DNA from: Natronocella acetinitrilica
Lineage (GTDB): Bacteria; Pseudomonadota; Gammaproteobacteria; Nitrococcales; Aquisalimonadaceae
DNA: 64,000 bases
Reading direction: 5' to 3'
Assembly: GCF_024170285.1 (NCBI RefSeq)
Contig: NZ_JALJXV010000013.1
Coordinates: 1-64,000 of the forward strand
In this document: positions 7,260-16,801 of the stretch, piece by piece
How the letters are laid out: the number at the start of each line of letters is the position of its first letter
Numbering within the stretch: the stretch's first letter is position 1
Translations under genes and position numbers: made by a program
The notes under the pieces: generated by a model
Told to the model about the DNA's origin: nothing
The model's input: only the letters and a program-made list of their open reading frames with translations
Database searches by the model: none

Positions 7260-8291
7260 ATGCGACAGCTCATCGGGCTCGTGGAAAAAGGCAAGGTGCC
7301 GGACAGCCTGGTGCGTCTGGGTATCCGCCAGTTACTGCAGGAGCGGCTGAAGGAAGAGGGCGGCGATTGCGAGCAGCGCAATGAACGACTCCATGAACTG
7401 ATCGCGTCGATGAACGCCAGCCCGGTGGCTATGTCCACCGATGCCGCCAATGAGCAGCACTACGAGTTGCCGGCCGGCTTCTTCGAACGCGTGCTGGGTG
7501 CACACCTGAAATACTCCTGCTGCCTGTATCCCAAAGGGGACGAGACCCTCGAGCAGGCGGAGGCGGCCATGCTCGCGGTCACGTGCGAGCGGGCGGGCCT
7601 GGAGGACGGCCAGGATGTGCTCGAGCTCGGGTGCGGTTGGGGTGCCCTGTCGCTGTGGATGGCGCGGCATTACCCGGCGAGCCGCATCACCGTCGTGTCG
7701 AACTCGGCTTCGCAGCGGGAATTCATCGAGCACCAGCGCGATCAGGCCGGTTTGACGAACCTCACTGTCATCACCGCGGACATGAACGAGTTCACCACCG
7801 AGCAACGCTTTGATCGCGTTGTCTCGCTGGAGATGTTCGAGCACATGCGTAACTGGCAGGAGTTGATGCGGCGTGTCAGTACCTGGCTGCATCCGGGTGG
7901 CCGGTTATTCATACACATCTTCTGTCATCGCGATCTGGCCTATGTGTTCGAGACCGAGGGCGAGAACGACTGGATGGGCCGTCACTTCTTCACCGACGGC
8001 CTGATGCCCTCGGATGCCCTGCCGCTGCATTTCCAGGATCACTTGCGTTTGCGCCGGCGCTGGCGGGTCAACGGCCGCCATTACGAGCGCACCTGCAATC
8101 AGTGGCTTGAGCGCATGGATGCCGCCGAGGCGGAGATCGAACCCATCTTCTCTCGCGTCTATGGCGCCGATGAGATCAGTCGTTGGGTGAACCGCTGGCG
8201 GGTCTTTTTCATGGCCTGCGCCGAGTTGTTCGGCTATCGCAATGGCGACGAATGGTACGTGTCCCACTACCTGTTCGAGCGGCCTGAATGA
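7260..8291 (+). CDS. Cyclopropane-fatty-acid-synthase-like SAM methyltransferase
   Basis: A 343-residue class I methyltransferase of the CFA synthase/coclaurine N-methyltransferase group. The SAM-binding motif VLELGCGWG is at about 120-128, followed by VSNSASQREFIE and SLEMFEHMRNW, typical of this group. It is shorter at the N-terminus than true Cfa. A GGGGAGG ribosome site precedes the ATG. It overlaps the DUF1475 gene by 4 bases, a pairing that often occurs; substrate unknown, possibly a lipid or small amine. Confidence 0.88.
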   Translation: MRQLIGLVEKGKVPDSLVRLGIRQLLQERLKEEGGDCEQRNERLHELIASMNASPVAMSTDAANEQHYELPAGFFERVLGAHLKYSCCLYPKGDETLEQAEAAMLAVTCERAGLEDGQDVLELGCGWGALSLWMARHYPASRITVVSNSASQREFIEHQRDQAGLTNLTVITADMNEFTTEQRFDRVVSLEMFEHMRNWQELMRRVSTWLHPGGRLFIHIFCHRDLAYVFETEGENDWMGRHFFTDGLMPSDALPLHFQDHLRLRRRWRVNGRHYERTCNQWLERMDAAEAEIEPIFSRVYGADEISRWVNRWRVFFMACAELFGYRNGDEWYVSHYLFERPE

Positions 8292-8635
8292 TCGCCGGTC
8301 TGCGGCTCTTTTTTGCTGCGGTTCTGGTGGCGATGGTCGCCATTATCCTGTTTGCCAGTGCTGATCGCGGCATTGGTGAAGCGCTGGCTGACCTGGGCCG
8401 CGACCCCTGGGTGCAGGCCGCACTCATGGATGCGTACTTCGGCTTTCTAACCATCTGGTTGTGGATGGCCTATAAGGAACCCACCTGGCTGCGCCGGATC
8501 GGCTGGCTGATCGCGGTACTCCTGACGGGCAACGTGGCCATCGCGATCTATCTCCTGATTCAGCTGTTTTCCCTGCGTCCGGGCGACGGCATCGAGGCCT
8601 TGCTGCTTCGCCGGGACCGGGCCGACGCCGCTTAG
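8288..8635 (+). CDS. DUF1475 family membrane protein
   Basis: A 115-residue integral membrane protein with three hydrophobic segments (about 4-24, 44-62 and 70-92). The DPWVQAALMDAYFGFLTIWLWMAYKE block is characteristic of DUF1475. Its ATG overlaps the stop of the methyltransferase (ATGA), so the two are translationally coupled and probably act together. Function unknown. Confidence 0.85.
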   Translation: MIAGLRLFFAAVLVAMVAIILFASADRGIGEALADLGRDPWVQAALMDAYFGFLTIWLWMAYKEPTWLRRIGWLIAVLLTGNVAIAIYLLIQLFSLRPGDGIEALLLRRDRADAA

Positions 8636-8713
8636 GGGGCGACAGCTGTAACACGGCTGTCATGGATGCATGTTGCACTGTGCGCCTCGAGGCGAAAACG
8701 AGGTGCAAGCGCA

Positions 8714-9577
8714 ATGTGGTTACGCTGTCTTCCGTTGGCGCTCCTGTTGATCTGCGGGCTGGCCACTGCCACCCCGCCCCAATGGACGGACGCGGCCGAC
8801 GAGACCTACGCCACGGATGAACGTGCGCGGATCGGTGTGGACCATCTTGAGGCCAATGGTGATTACGAAGCCGCCTATCCGTGGTTTCTATCCGCCGCCG
8901 AAGACGGGTCGCCCCTGGCCAGCGCCAACCTGGGCTGGTTCTACGAGGAGGGCCTGGGCGTCGAGCAGGACGGCGACCGCGCTGTTCACTGGTACGGGCG
9001 GGCGGCTGAGACCGGAGCCGTCCGCTACAGCCTCCATGTGGCCTGGATCTACCTGGAAGGGCGACTGGTCGGGCGTGACCGGGCGCAGGCCGAGCAGTGG
9101 TTTCGTTTCGGCATAGAGCGGGATTTACCACAGGCCAAACTGGCCCTGGGATCGGTGTACTACGCTGATATTCTTGGCGGCCGGGAAGGCCTGGGCCCTG
9201 AAGCCGAGGCCTTGCTGCTGGATGCCCTGGAAGACGGAATGGTTTACGCCACGCGATTCCTCGGTCGCATGTATCTGGACGGCATCGGTGTGGAGCGTGA
9301 CGTTGCCCGGGGCCTGAGCGCGGTGCGGCTGGGTGCGGAGTCGCGGGACCCGGATATGCAATCACTGCTCGCCCTGCTGCTGGCCCGGGGTGACGTCATT
9401 GAGGCCGATCCGGTGGAGGCGAACAAGTGGGCCGCCCTGGCAGCGGCAGCGGGTGATGAGCAGGCTGCAGAACTGCAACACACCCTGGAGCAGACCATGC
9501 TTTCTGACGACGAGAAGGCGGAATCCCTTGAGCGGGCGCGGGTCTGGGCTGAGGAGCAGTCAGTGCCGGCACCCTGA
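8714..9577 (+). CDS. Sel1-repeat (TPR-like) exported protein
   Basis: A 287-residue protein with a signal peptide ([19 protein letters not shown]) and five or so Sel1-like repeats, for example [20 protein letters not shown] near 75 and [19 protein letters not shown] near 190. Such alpha-alpha repeats mediate protein contacts in the envelope. The start was placed at the ATG that opens the signal peptide (GAGGTG ribosome site) and not at the upstream in-frame ATG at 8666. No catalytic motif. Confidence 0.85.
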   Translation: MWLRCLPLALLLICGLATATPPQWTDAADETYATDERARIGVDHLEANGDYEAAYPWFLSAAEDGSPLASANLGWFYEEGLGVEQDGDRAVHWYGRAAETGAVRYSLHVAWIYLEGRLVGRDRAQAEQWFRFGIERDLPQAKLALGSVYYADILGGREGLGPEAEALLLDALEDGMVYATRFLGRMYLDGIGVERDVARGLSAVRLGAESRDPDMQSLLALLLARGDVIEADPVEANKWAALAAAAGDEQAAELQHTLEQTMLSDDEKAESLERARVWAEEQSVPAP

Positions 9578-9601
9578 CGGCGGGGTGTTCGGTATGCAGT
9601 T

Positions 9602-9625
9602 TCGATATTTGTTTAGAGATATCGA
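9602..9625 (+). promoter_or_regulatory. Inverted repeat upstream of cysH
   Basis: TCGATAT-N10-ATATCGA is a perfect 7-bp inverted repeat 72 bp before the cysH start, in an A/T-rich patch. It could be an operator for a sulfur-assimilation regulator or the end of the preceding transcript. Not a recognised consensus. Confidence 0.4.
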
Positions 9626-9696
9626 TTCCTTTTTCATCTAAGTGGTCGGCGCTAAGGTGTTGGACCTGTATCCTTCACCGGAGCGAGACCGACACC

Positions 9697-10434
9697 ATGG
9701 CGTCCACAGCCCAACAGGCAGTCCGCCCAGCGCCGAACCATGATGACTACCAGTCTCTGCAGGGGGTGAGTCAGGAACTGGAACGACTCTCAGCTGAAGA
9801 CCGGGTCAGCTGGGGGCTTGAGCGTTTCTGCGGTCGTATCGTGCTGAGTTCCAGCTTCGGTGCCCAGTCGGCTGTGTCGCTGCACTTGGTGACGTCGCAG
9901 CGGCCGGATATCCCAGTGGTACTCGTTGATACCGGTTATCTGTTTCCGGAAACCTACCGTTTTATCGATACCCTGACGGAGCGCCTGCGGTTGAATCTGC
10001 AGGTATTCCGCCCGGAACTGTCCCCAGCCTGGCAGGAGGCGCGCTATGGCAGACTGTGGGAGGCGGGCACACAGGGAATTGATCGATACAACCGCATCAA
10101 CAAGGTCGAGCCCATGCGTCGGGCCCTCAGCGACCTGGGTGCCGACGCCTGGTTTGCCGGCTTGCGCCGGCAGCAGGCGGGCAGCCGTGCCACTCGCAGT
10201 GTGGTCGAGCAGCAGAACGGCCGCATCAAGATTCATCCCATCATCGACTGGACGGACCGCGACGTTTACCAGTACCTGAAAGGGCACGGGCTTCCCTATC
10301 ATCCGCTGTGGCACGAGGGTTACGTCTCGATCGGCGACGTTCACACTACCCGTCGCATCACTGCGGACATGAGCGAAGAGGAAACCCGCTTCTTCGGCCT
10401 GAAGCGTGAGTGCGGATTGCATGAGTTGGTGTGA
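9697..10434 (+). CDS. cysH: Phosphoadenylyl-sulfate reductase (thioredoxin-dependent)
   Basis: CysH reduces PAPS to sulfite in assimilatory sulfate reduction. The 245-residue product has the nucleotide-binding [13 protein letters not shown] near 51, TGYLFPETY near 80, LRRQQAGSR near 157 and the catalytic C-terminal ECGLHE. The paired Cys motifs that bind [4Fe-4S] in APS reductases are absent, so it should use PAPS, like the E. coli enzyme. The only sulfate-assimilation gene in the window. Confidence 0.95.
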   Translation: MASTAQQAVRPAPNHDDYQSLQGVSQELERLSAEDRVSWGLERFCGRIVLSSSFGAQSAVSLHLVTSQRPDIPVVLVDTGYLFPETYRFIDTLTERLRLNLQVFRPELSPAWQEARYGRLWEAGTQGIDRYNRINKVEPMRRALSDLGADAWFAGLRRQQAGSRATRSVVEQQNGRIKIHPIIDWTDRDVYQYLKGHGLPYHPLWHEGYVSIGDVHTTRRITADMSEEETRFFGLKRECGLHELV

Positions 10435-10459
10435 TCGGGGAGTGATCGGGCGTCGGCTC

Positions 10460-10544
10460 GGTGCGTTACGCGCTTCGCGCTAACGCACCCTACATTACGC
10501 CGTGCCTGTCGTAGGGTGCGTTAGGCCGAAGGCCGTAACGCACC
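10460..10544. repeat. Paired REP-like palindromes (BIME-like unit)
   Basis: Two 34-bp palindromic units in opposite orientation: 10460-10493 (begins GGTGCGTTACGCGC, ends TAACGCACCCTAC) and 10511-10544 (begins GTAGGGTGCGTTAGG). They are separated by a 17-bp linker containing GCCGTGCCTG. The same arrangement recurs at 27941-28025 with a 17-bp linker containing GCCGTGCCCG. Located between convergent cysH and the LEA lipoprotein gene. Confidence 0.9.
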
Positions 10545-10565
10545 GTCAACAAACAACCATGTTCC

Positions 10566-11030
10566 CTATAAATCCAGCGTCAGCCGTCCCCGGCGCTCGA
10601 ATGGCCGTGTCCCGCGGATCAGCGTACCGTAATCGACCTCGCCGCGCAGTTCATAGGCGAGCTGCCGGGTACTTCCGTCCATCTTCTGCATCAACTCGGG
10701 CAGGGATTGCAGCAGTCTCGTGCGCACCTCAAGGTGAACGGGCAGCTCGGTATTGGCCGGCAGGGTAAAGCGCTCTTCCGACTTGCCGTCAGCCAGCGGA
10801 ATGCCCTCCAGATCCACCGAGTAGCGCAGCTCCCGCACCGGCAGCGCGCGGTTGTTGGGGTTGTCCACCAGCAAGGTCAGCCGAAAGCGCTGTTCCGTGA
10901 GCCCGAGTTGCAGCAATTCCACGCTGTCCAGCTTGTAGGTCGGTTCCTTGATCTCCGGTTGCAGGGCTGCGCAACCGCCGAGTAGAACAGCGGCAAAGGT
11001 GAGAATTGCGAGTGCGCCGCGTAGGATCAT
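10566..11030 (-). CDS. LEA type 2 (WHy domain) lipoprotein
   Basis: A 154-residue predicted lipoprotein with a signal peptide and lipobox LLGGC (Cys at residue 20), then one LEA14-like domain (about 33-150), recognised by LLVDNPNNRALPVRELRYSVDLEG. Related proteins are tied to desiccation or osmotic stress. Convergent with cysH across the REP pair. Probably outer- or inner-membrane-anchored in the periplasm. Confidence 0.85.
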   Translation of the reverse strand: MILRGALAILTFAAVLLGGCAALQPEIKEPTYKLDSVELLQLGLTEQRFRLTLLVDNPNNRALPVRELRYSVDLEGIPLADGKSEERFTLPANTELPVHLEVRTRLLQSLPELMQKMDGSTRQLAYELRGEVDYGTLIRGTRPFERRGRLTLDL

Positions 11031-11146
11031 GGACGGGAGTCTCCGGTGTCGGGTCTGAGGGCGTGTCCAGTGTAACCCAAGCTAGGGAGAACCACTGCCG
11101 GCCATCGTGGTCGTAACCCGCTCCTGCCACTGTTACAGGCAAGCGC

Positions 11147-12112
<966 letters not shown>

Positions 12113-12128
12113 AAGAAGAGTCTAATTC

Positions 12129-12899
12129 ATGCTGCCCGAGCTTTCGCTGCGCTTTATCCCTATCTGGAAACGCAACCTGCGCGTCTGGCGCAAGTTGATG
12201 GTGCCGTCCATTCTCGGCAACTTCGGGGAACCGCTGCTCTACCTGATCGTGTTGGGATACGGTTTCGGGCGGCTCGTCGGTGATGTGAATGATCTTCCCT
12301 ACATGGTCTTCCTGGCGTCGGGCATCATCTGCTCCAGCGCCATGTTCACGGCAAGCTTCGAGGCGCTGTATTCCGCCTACACCCGCATGACCATCCAGCA
12401 GACCTGGGGCGCCATGCTGGACGCCCCGCTGCGGGTCGATGACGTCGTGCTTGGCGAAATCGTCTGGGCGGCCACCAAGGCGCTCATGGGTGCCACGGCC
12501 ATGCTGGTGGTAGCCTCTTTGCTCGGCCTGGTCGCCGGGCCCATTGCGGTGCTCGTGCTGCCACTGATCTTTCTCGCCGGTTTATGCTTCGGCGGCTGCG
12601 CCATGGTGATTACGGCGATCTCACGGAGCTACGACTTCTTTCTCTACTACTTCACCCTGGTGATGACTCCCATGCTGTTGCTGAGCGGGGTGTTCTTTCC
12701 CCTGCAAGAGCTGCCCGCGCTGGTGGCCGCAGCGGCCTACGGTCTGCCGCTGGTGCATGTGGTCTCGGTCGCCAGACCGCTAATGGTGGGAGAGGCGCTT
12801 CCCTTACTCTGGCCGCTACACGTTCTTGTAGTTGCAGTTTTCGCTTCTGGGGCGATCGTGCTGTCCACCTGGTTGTTGCGCCGCCGTCTTGCCAGTTGA
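12129..12899 (+). CDS. ABC-2 type permease, NodJ-like
   Basis: A 256-residue membrane protein with about six transmembrane segments and the ABC-2 signature around TPMLLLSGVFFPLQELPALV (near 177). Partner of the preceding ATPase, together a half-size exporter that works as a heterotetramer in the inner membrane. The N-terminal WKRNLRVWRKLMVPSILGN is typical of NodJ-like permeases. Confidence 0.92.
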   Translation: MLPELSLRFIPIWKRNLRVWRKLMVPSILGNFGEPLLYLIVLGYGFGRLVGDVNDLPYMVFLASGIICSSAMFTASFEALYSAYTRMTIQQTWGAMLDAPLRVDDVVLGEIVWAATKALMGATAMLVVASLLGLVAGPIAVLVLPLIFLAGLCFGGCAMVITAISRSYDFFLYYFTLVMTPMLLLSGVFFPLQELPALVAAAAYGLPLVHVVSVARPLMVGEALPLLWPLHVLVVAVFASGAIVLSTWLLRRRLAS

Positions 12900-13063
12900 C
12901 CGCCGGCGGCGATCACCCCTGCGGCTGTGGCGCCGAACGTCTCGACGTCTACCCTTACCCTAGGCGCGATCTGTCTATCAGCATCCCGCGCTGCGAAGTG
13001 GCGGCGGCCTTGCCGCCCGCCACGACATCCAGGCCGCCACAGGCTGCGGATCGAGGCGGGCCA

Positions 13064-13684
13064 ATGGATCACTTGAGCATGACTCCGGGAGAGGCCTGCT
13101 GGCTGGCGTGGCTCAACCTGCACTGCCCGGTTTCTGTTCGCTACAACACCAGCCCGGCCAGTCGGGCATCCGTCAAGGAATTGCGGGTTGCCTGGCACAC
13201 AACGCCGCTGGGCTGCCTGTTCGTGGCAGGAACCTCGCGCGGCATCTCCCAGTTGCTGTTCCGGCGGCCCGGGGTGTCCGATGCGCTGTTGCGCCGGCAA
13301 CTGTTGCGGCAGTGGCCGGGCCTGAGCATGGTGACTGATCCCGACGGTACGGCGAGAATGCTTGCCCCCTTGCTTGGGGCAGGTCTGTCTGCCGGGGTCG
13401 AGCTGGATGTTATCGCCACGCCATTTCAGGCGCGGGTCTGGCAAGCGCTGCTGGAAGTCGGGCCCGGGGCAACGGTGAGCTACGGTGAACTGGCCACGCG
13501 TATCGGCCGGCCCACCGCGTTCCGCGCCGTGGGCCGCGCCGTTGGTGCCAATCCGGTGGCCCTGTTGATCCCCTGCCACCGTGTCGTCCCGGCCACCGGC
13601 GGCGTCGGCAATTATCGCTGGGGTGTTTCCCGCAAGCGTCGGCTGTTGTCGGTAGAGTCCCGTCTGTCGGCGCTGGCCAGCTAG
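13064..13684 (+). CDS. Methylated-DNA-[protein]-cysteine S-methyltransferase
   Basis: A 206-residue Ogt/Ada-C-type repair protein that removes alkyl groups from O6-guanine onto its own Cys. The active site IPCHRVV has Cys at residue 171, preceded by VSYGELATRIGRPTAFRAVGRAVGANP, the DNA-binding helix. The N-terminal half is divergent. The frame stays open far upstream, across the nodJ-like gene end, but the ATG at 13064 is the first plausible start. Its stop overlaps that of the convergent porin gene by 4 bases. Confidence 0.88.
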   Translation: MDHLSMTPGEACWLAWLNLHCPVSVRYNTSPASRASVKELRVAWHTTPLGCLFVAGTSRGISQLLFRRPGVSDALLRRQLLRQWPGLSMVTDPDGTARMLAPLLGAGLSAGVELDVIATPFQARVWQALLEVGPGATVSYGELATRIGRPTAFRAVGRAVGANPVALLIPCHRVVPATGGVGNYRWGVSRKRRLLSVESRLSALAS

Positions 13685-14751
13685 AACCGGAGCTGCAGCC
13701 CCGTTGCCAGAATGTTCAGCCGGCTGTCCGGGTAGCCCCGGTTTCGATCCTGATACTGGTAGCCAACGTACCAGCGCAGGCCGGCGTCGAACTCCCTGAT
13801 CCAGGCAATGGTGTAGCTCTGCAGAGAGAAATCGTCATCGCGGGCGTTCATGTAGGCACCGGCCAGCCACAGCACGCCCGCGGTGTAGCGCTGATGCAGG
13901 GTCAGCATGTGATGGCGGATGTCGGTGTCGATGACTTCGGTGAGCAAGTCGACGCCGTCGTCGGTATCGGCAACTGCGAAGGGGTAGACGGCGCCATCCT
14001 CATCGCGGATACGGACGTCCTCGTACTGGTAGCCGATGCCCGCTTCCCCGGCATCGTAGCGAATGCCAAGCTTCAGGTTTCGGTTCTCGCCGGAGCGCGC
14101 TGCGTCATTCCAGGCGTAGCCGCCTGCAACCTCCCAGGCGCCGTCGAAGTAGACCAGGCCGACGTTGTAGTCTCCCTCGTCTTCGCTGCGTTCATCCAGG
14201 CTGAACTGGCCGATGGCCTGGAAACCGCCGAGCATGGGCGTGCGGTATTCCAGATGCCGGCTACGGAAGCTGTTGTGTCCATACTGCCCGCCGGACATGC
14301 CACCATTGCGTCGCTGCTCGAGGAATGTGCCGGTCAGCTCGTCCCAGTTCGGGCCGCCGGCGCGCTGATAGGCGCTTTCCATGCGACCGGCGAGAATGGT
14401 GCCGAAGGCAGTCTGCACCCCGGCCCAGCCCTGGCGGATGAACACCGGGTCATCGTCGCGGTCCCAGTCGGTCAGGTCGAAGCCCAGTTCCAGCCGACCG
14501 ACGCCGGTGAGACCGTCGACAATCTCCCGCTGTGCGGCGGCGCCGAGAAAGCTGCCGTCCCGTTCGTCGCTCAGAGCGCGCAGGCTCTCGTCGGAGCCGT
14601 CGATGCTGGCCACGCCGGCGTGAAACTGGCCGTACAGGCTGACCTCGGCAGCGGCGGGCATGGCAGCCAGTGTGGTGAGAAGCAGGCAACCGCATACGGT
14701 GGCGATGGGCGAAGTGGGGAGACGAGGCGGGCAGGTCCGGTCTGCAGTCAC
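13681..14751 (-). CDS. Gram-negative porin
   Basis: A 356-residue outer-membrane beta-barrel with a signal peptide ending near residue 35 (AAMPAAA), then VSLYGQFHAG, the usual first strand of general porins, and a C-terminal Phe (LNILATGLQLRF) recognised by the BAM machinery. The tyrosine- and aspartate-rich strands alternate as in a 16-strand porin, and the barrel is quite acidic, as in halophiles. Convergent with the methyltransferase gene. Confidence 0.88.
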   Translation of the reverse strand: MTADRTCPPRLPTSPIATVCGCLLLTTLAAMPAAAEVSLYGQFHAGVASIDGSDESLRALSDERDGSFLGAAAQREIVDGLTGVGRLELGFDLTDWDRDDDPVFIRQGWAGVQTAFGTILAGRMESAYQRAGGPNWDELTGTFLEQRRNGGMSGGQYGHNSFRSRHLEYRTPMLGGFQAIGQFSLDERSEDEGDYNVGLVYFDGAWEVAGGYAWNDAARSGENRNLKLGIRYDAGEAGIGYQYEDVRIRDEDGAVYPFAVADTDDGVDLLTEVIDTDIRHHMLTLHQRYTAGVLWLAGAYMNARDDDFSLQSYTIAWIREFDAGLRWYVGYQYQDRNRGYPDSRLNILATGLQLRF

Positions 14752-14870
14752 TGGCTACTCCTGGCTGATCGATGATTGCCGCATTCTTGCCCACCGATTG
14801 GCGGGCATCAAGCGATCGATGCCCGGGACGGTCCCGTCAATGCATCAAATCAAGGAGTGTTACCGGCCCC

Positions 14871-15632
14871 ATGCAACAGCGTTCAGGGTTCATCGCAGTG
14901 GTCGTGTTGTTGGCGGGTTTGGGTTTTGGCGGTGCCACTGCGCAGGCCAATCCGCCGGAGCGGGGAGGGTGGTCTGCCGGCATGGGTGTGGTGGCCAGCA
15001 GCCGCCCCTATCCCGGCAGCAGCAGCGACGTGACCGGGATACCGTTCATCGGCTATGAGGGGCGTCGCGCCTATTTGCGCGGTCTTGTTGCCGGCGTGCG
15101 TCAACCGGGGCCGGGCTCAGCGGAGTTCGACCTGTTCCTGCGGGCGCGAATGCAGCGCTACAACCAGTCTGATGCGCCGGTTGTGGAGGGGATGGACAGC
15201 CGGCGGCGCACCGCCGAGGCCGGGGTCGGAGTCTCCGTCGGGCCGCCCTGGCTGCGTGGTGATGCACGATTGGCGACGGATATTCTGGGGCGGCATGACG
15301 GCCAGGAACTGACCTTGTCGTTGTCGAACCCCCAGCGGGTCGGACAGACCCTGGTGCGGGTATTCGCTGGCGGCAGCTGGCAGTCGGCGGACCTGACTGG
15401 TTACTACTATGGAGTGCGGCGCAGCGAGGAGCGGGAGGGCCGTCCGGCCTATCGTCCGGGGGCCGCCTGGAACTGGCGCGCAGGGGTCTTTCTTCAACGC
15501 CGTTTTGCCGGCCGCTGGTCAGGTGTCGCGGTGGTTCAGCATGAATGGCTCGACGATAATCTACGGCGTAGCCCGATCGTGGATGGCAACCGGCGTTGGT
15601 TCGTGCTGGCCGCAGCGACGTACAGCTTCTAA
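14871..15632 (+). CDS. MipA/OmpV family outer-membrane protein
   Basis: A 253-residue protein with a signal peptide (FIAVVVLLAGLGFGGATAQA) and a MipA/OmpV-type barrel: AGMGVVASSRPYPGSSSDVT near 34, GVSVGPPWLRGDARLATDILG near 116, and a terminal YSF. Family members are scaffold or porin-like outer-membrane proteins. The start was chosen for the GGAG ribosome site and signal peptide; an in-frame ATG at 14772 would precede the signal. The final residues overlap a hairpin that serves the opposite strand. Confidence 0.85.
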   Translation: MQQRSGFIAVVVLLAGLGFGGATAQANPPERGGWSAGMGVVASSRPYPGSSSDVTGIPFIGYEGRRAYLRGLVAGVRQPGPGSAEFDLFLRARMQRYNQSDAPVVEGMDSRRRTAEAGVGVSVGPPWLRGDARLATDILGRHDGQELTLSLSNPQRVGQTLVRVFAGGSWQSADLTGYYYGVRRSEEREGRPAYRPGAAWNWRAGVFLQRRFAGRWSGVAVVQHEWLDDNLRRSPIVDGNRRWFVLAAATYSF

Positions 15633-15659
15633 AAAAAAGCCGGCAGCGGAGCTGCCGGC
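15631..15659 (-). terminator. Intrinsic terminator for minus-strand ATP-grasp operon
   Basis: GCCGGCAGC (15639-15647) and GCTGCCGGC (15651-15659) form a 9-bp stem with a 3-nt loop. Eight A residues precede it on the plus strand, giving a T8 tract on the minus strand. It lies 155 bp past the stop of the ATP-grasp gene and directly abuts the stop of the MipA gene. Confidence 0.85.
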
Positions 15660-15814
15660 AGTAGCGCTTGGACCCTGTGAGACCTGTTTCCAGGTCTCGA
15701 TTCGCGCCTAGGAGGAGAGCTTGATGGTGTAAGCATGCGCCAGCAAAATGAAAATATCTGCGCAGTCCATCACAGTTTGACGAATTATCAAGGAAATATT
15801 TTTCTCCAGACCTG

Positions 15815-16801
15815 TCAGGTGTTTGCGGGTTTGCGCGGATCGATTTTTTCGGGGGGGTGGGCTTCTCCGAAGAGGCGTTGTGCAAGCCTTGCACGGTCAA
15901 CCGGCGATTGGGGAATCTCGTCCAGAGCATCCACGGCCTGCAGGCGCGGCGACAGGCTTGCACGATTGGCAAGCTGGATGCTCAGGCCGGGCCGGGCATT
16001 CAACTCCAGCACCATGGGGCCATGATCCCGGTCCAGAACCACATCGACACCGAGATAGCCCAGATCCGCCAGTGAGTAACAGCGCGCTGCGAGTTCTAGC
16101 AGATAGTCCCACCCGGGTATTTCCACGCCTGCGATGGGGTCGCCGGTATCCGGGTGAAGGTCCGTGAAACGATCCAGCCACACGGCAGTGGTGGTGCGGC
16201 CACTGTTCATGTCCAGACCTGCACCCACGGCTCCCTGGTGCAGGTTCGCCTTGCCGTCCGAGATGCGGGTTGGCAGCCGGACCATGGCCATGACCGGCAC
16301 ACCCTTGAAGACGATGGTACGTATGTCTGGCACACCGCCGTAGCTGATGCGTTCGAACAGGGGATCGAAAATCACCCGTTGCTCGATCACCGCCTGGTCC
16401 GGCTGTCCGCCAAGGCTGTGCATACCGCTCAGGATGTTCGATATGTGGTGGCCGACGTGGTCAACGCTGACCAGGCGCCCGCTGCTCAGGCGATAGTTGC
16501 CGTGCTGGGTGCCCATGACCACCATGATCCCATTGCCGCCGCTGCCATGGGCGGGCTTTACCACGAAGTCCTGATAGTCGCCGAGCATTGCCGGCAGACG
16601 CCGGATCTGCCGCTCGATCTCCACTGTGGCATAGAGCTTGGGAACCTGAATGCCGGCCTCCTCGGCCCGCCGCTTGGTGATGAGCTTGTCGTCCACCAGC
16701 GGATAGTTGCGGCGATCGTTGTGCCCCATGATGTATTCGGCGTTACGCTCGTTCATGCCGAGCACGCCGGAGCGCCGCAGGCCGTGCAAGAGGCGGATCA
16801 T
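15815..16801 (-). CDS. Alpha-L-glutamate ligase-like ATP-grasp protein
   Basis: A 328-residue ATP-grasp enzyme of the RimK-related group described as alpha-L-glutamate ligase-like. DFVVKPAHGSGGNGIMVV (near 78) is the ATP-binding loop, and VLELNARPGLSIQLANRA (near 274) supplies the Mg-binding Glu and Asn. Substrate unknown. Its start overlaps the stop of the transglutaminase-like membrane protein gene (4 bases), a conserved pairing in gammaproteobacteria; the usual third partner, a retropepsin-like protease, is not seen here. Confidence 0.9.
   Translation of the reverse strand: MIRLLHGLRRSGVLGMNERNAEYIMGHNDRRNYPLVDDKLITKRRAEEAGIQVPKLYATVEIERQIRRLPAMLGDYQDFVVKPAHGSGGNGIMVVMGTQHGNYRLSSGRLVSVDHVGHHISNILSGMHSLGGQPDQAVIEQRVIFDPLFERISYGGVPDIRTIVFKGVPVMAMVRLPTRISDGKANLHQGAVGAGLDMNSGRTTTAVWLDRFTDLHPDTGDPIAGVEIPGWDYLLELAARCYSLADLGYLGVDVVLDRDHGPMVLELNARPGLSIQLANRASLSPRLQAVDALDEIPQSPVDRARLAQRLFGEAHPPEKIDPRKPANT

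Noticed and set aside
12584-13063. Extended N-terminus of the O6-alkylguanine methyltransferase
   Set aside because: Overlaps the nodJ-like gene in another frame and has no Ada-type domain.
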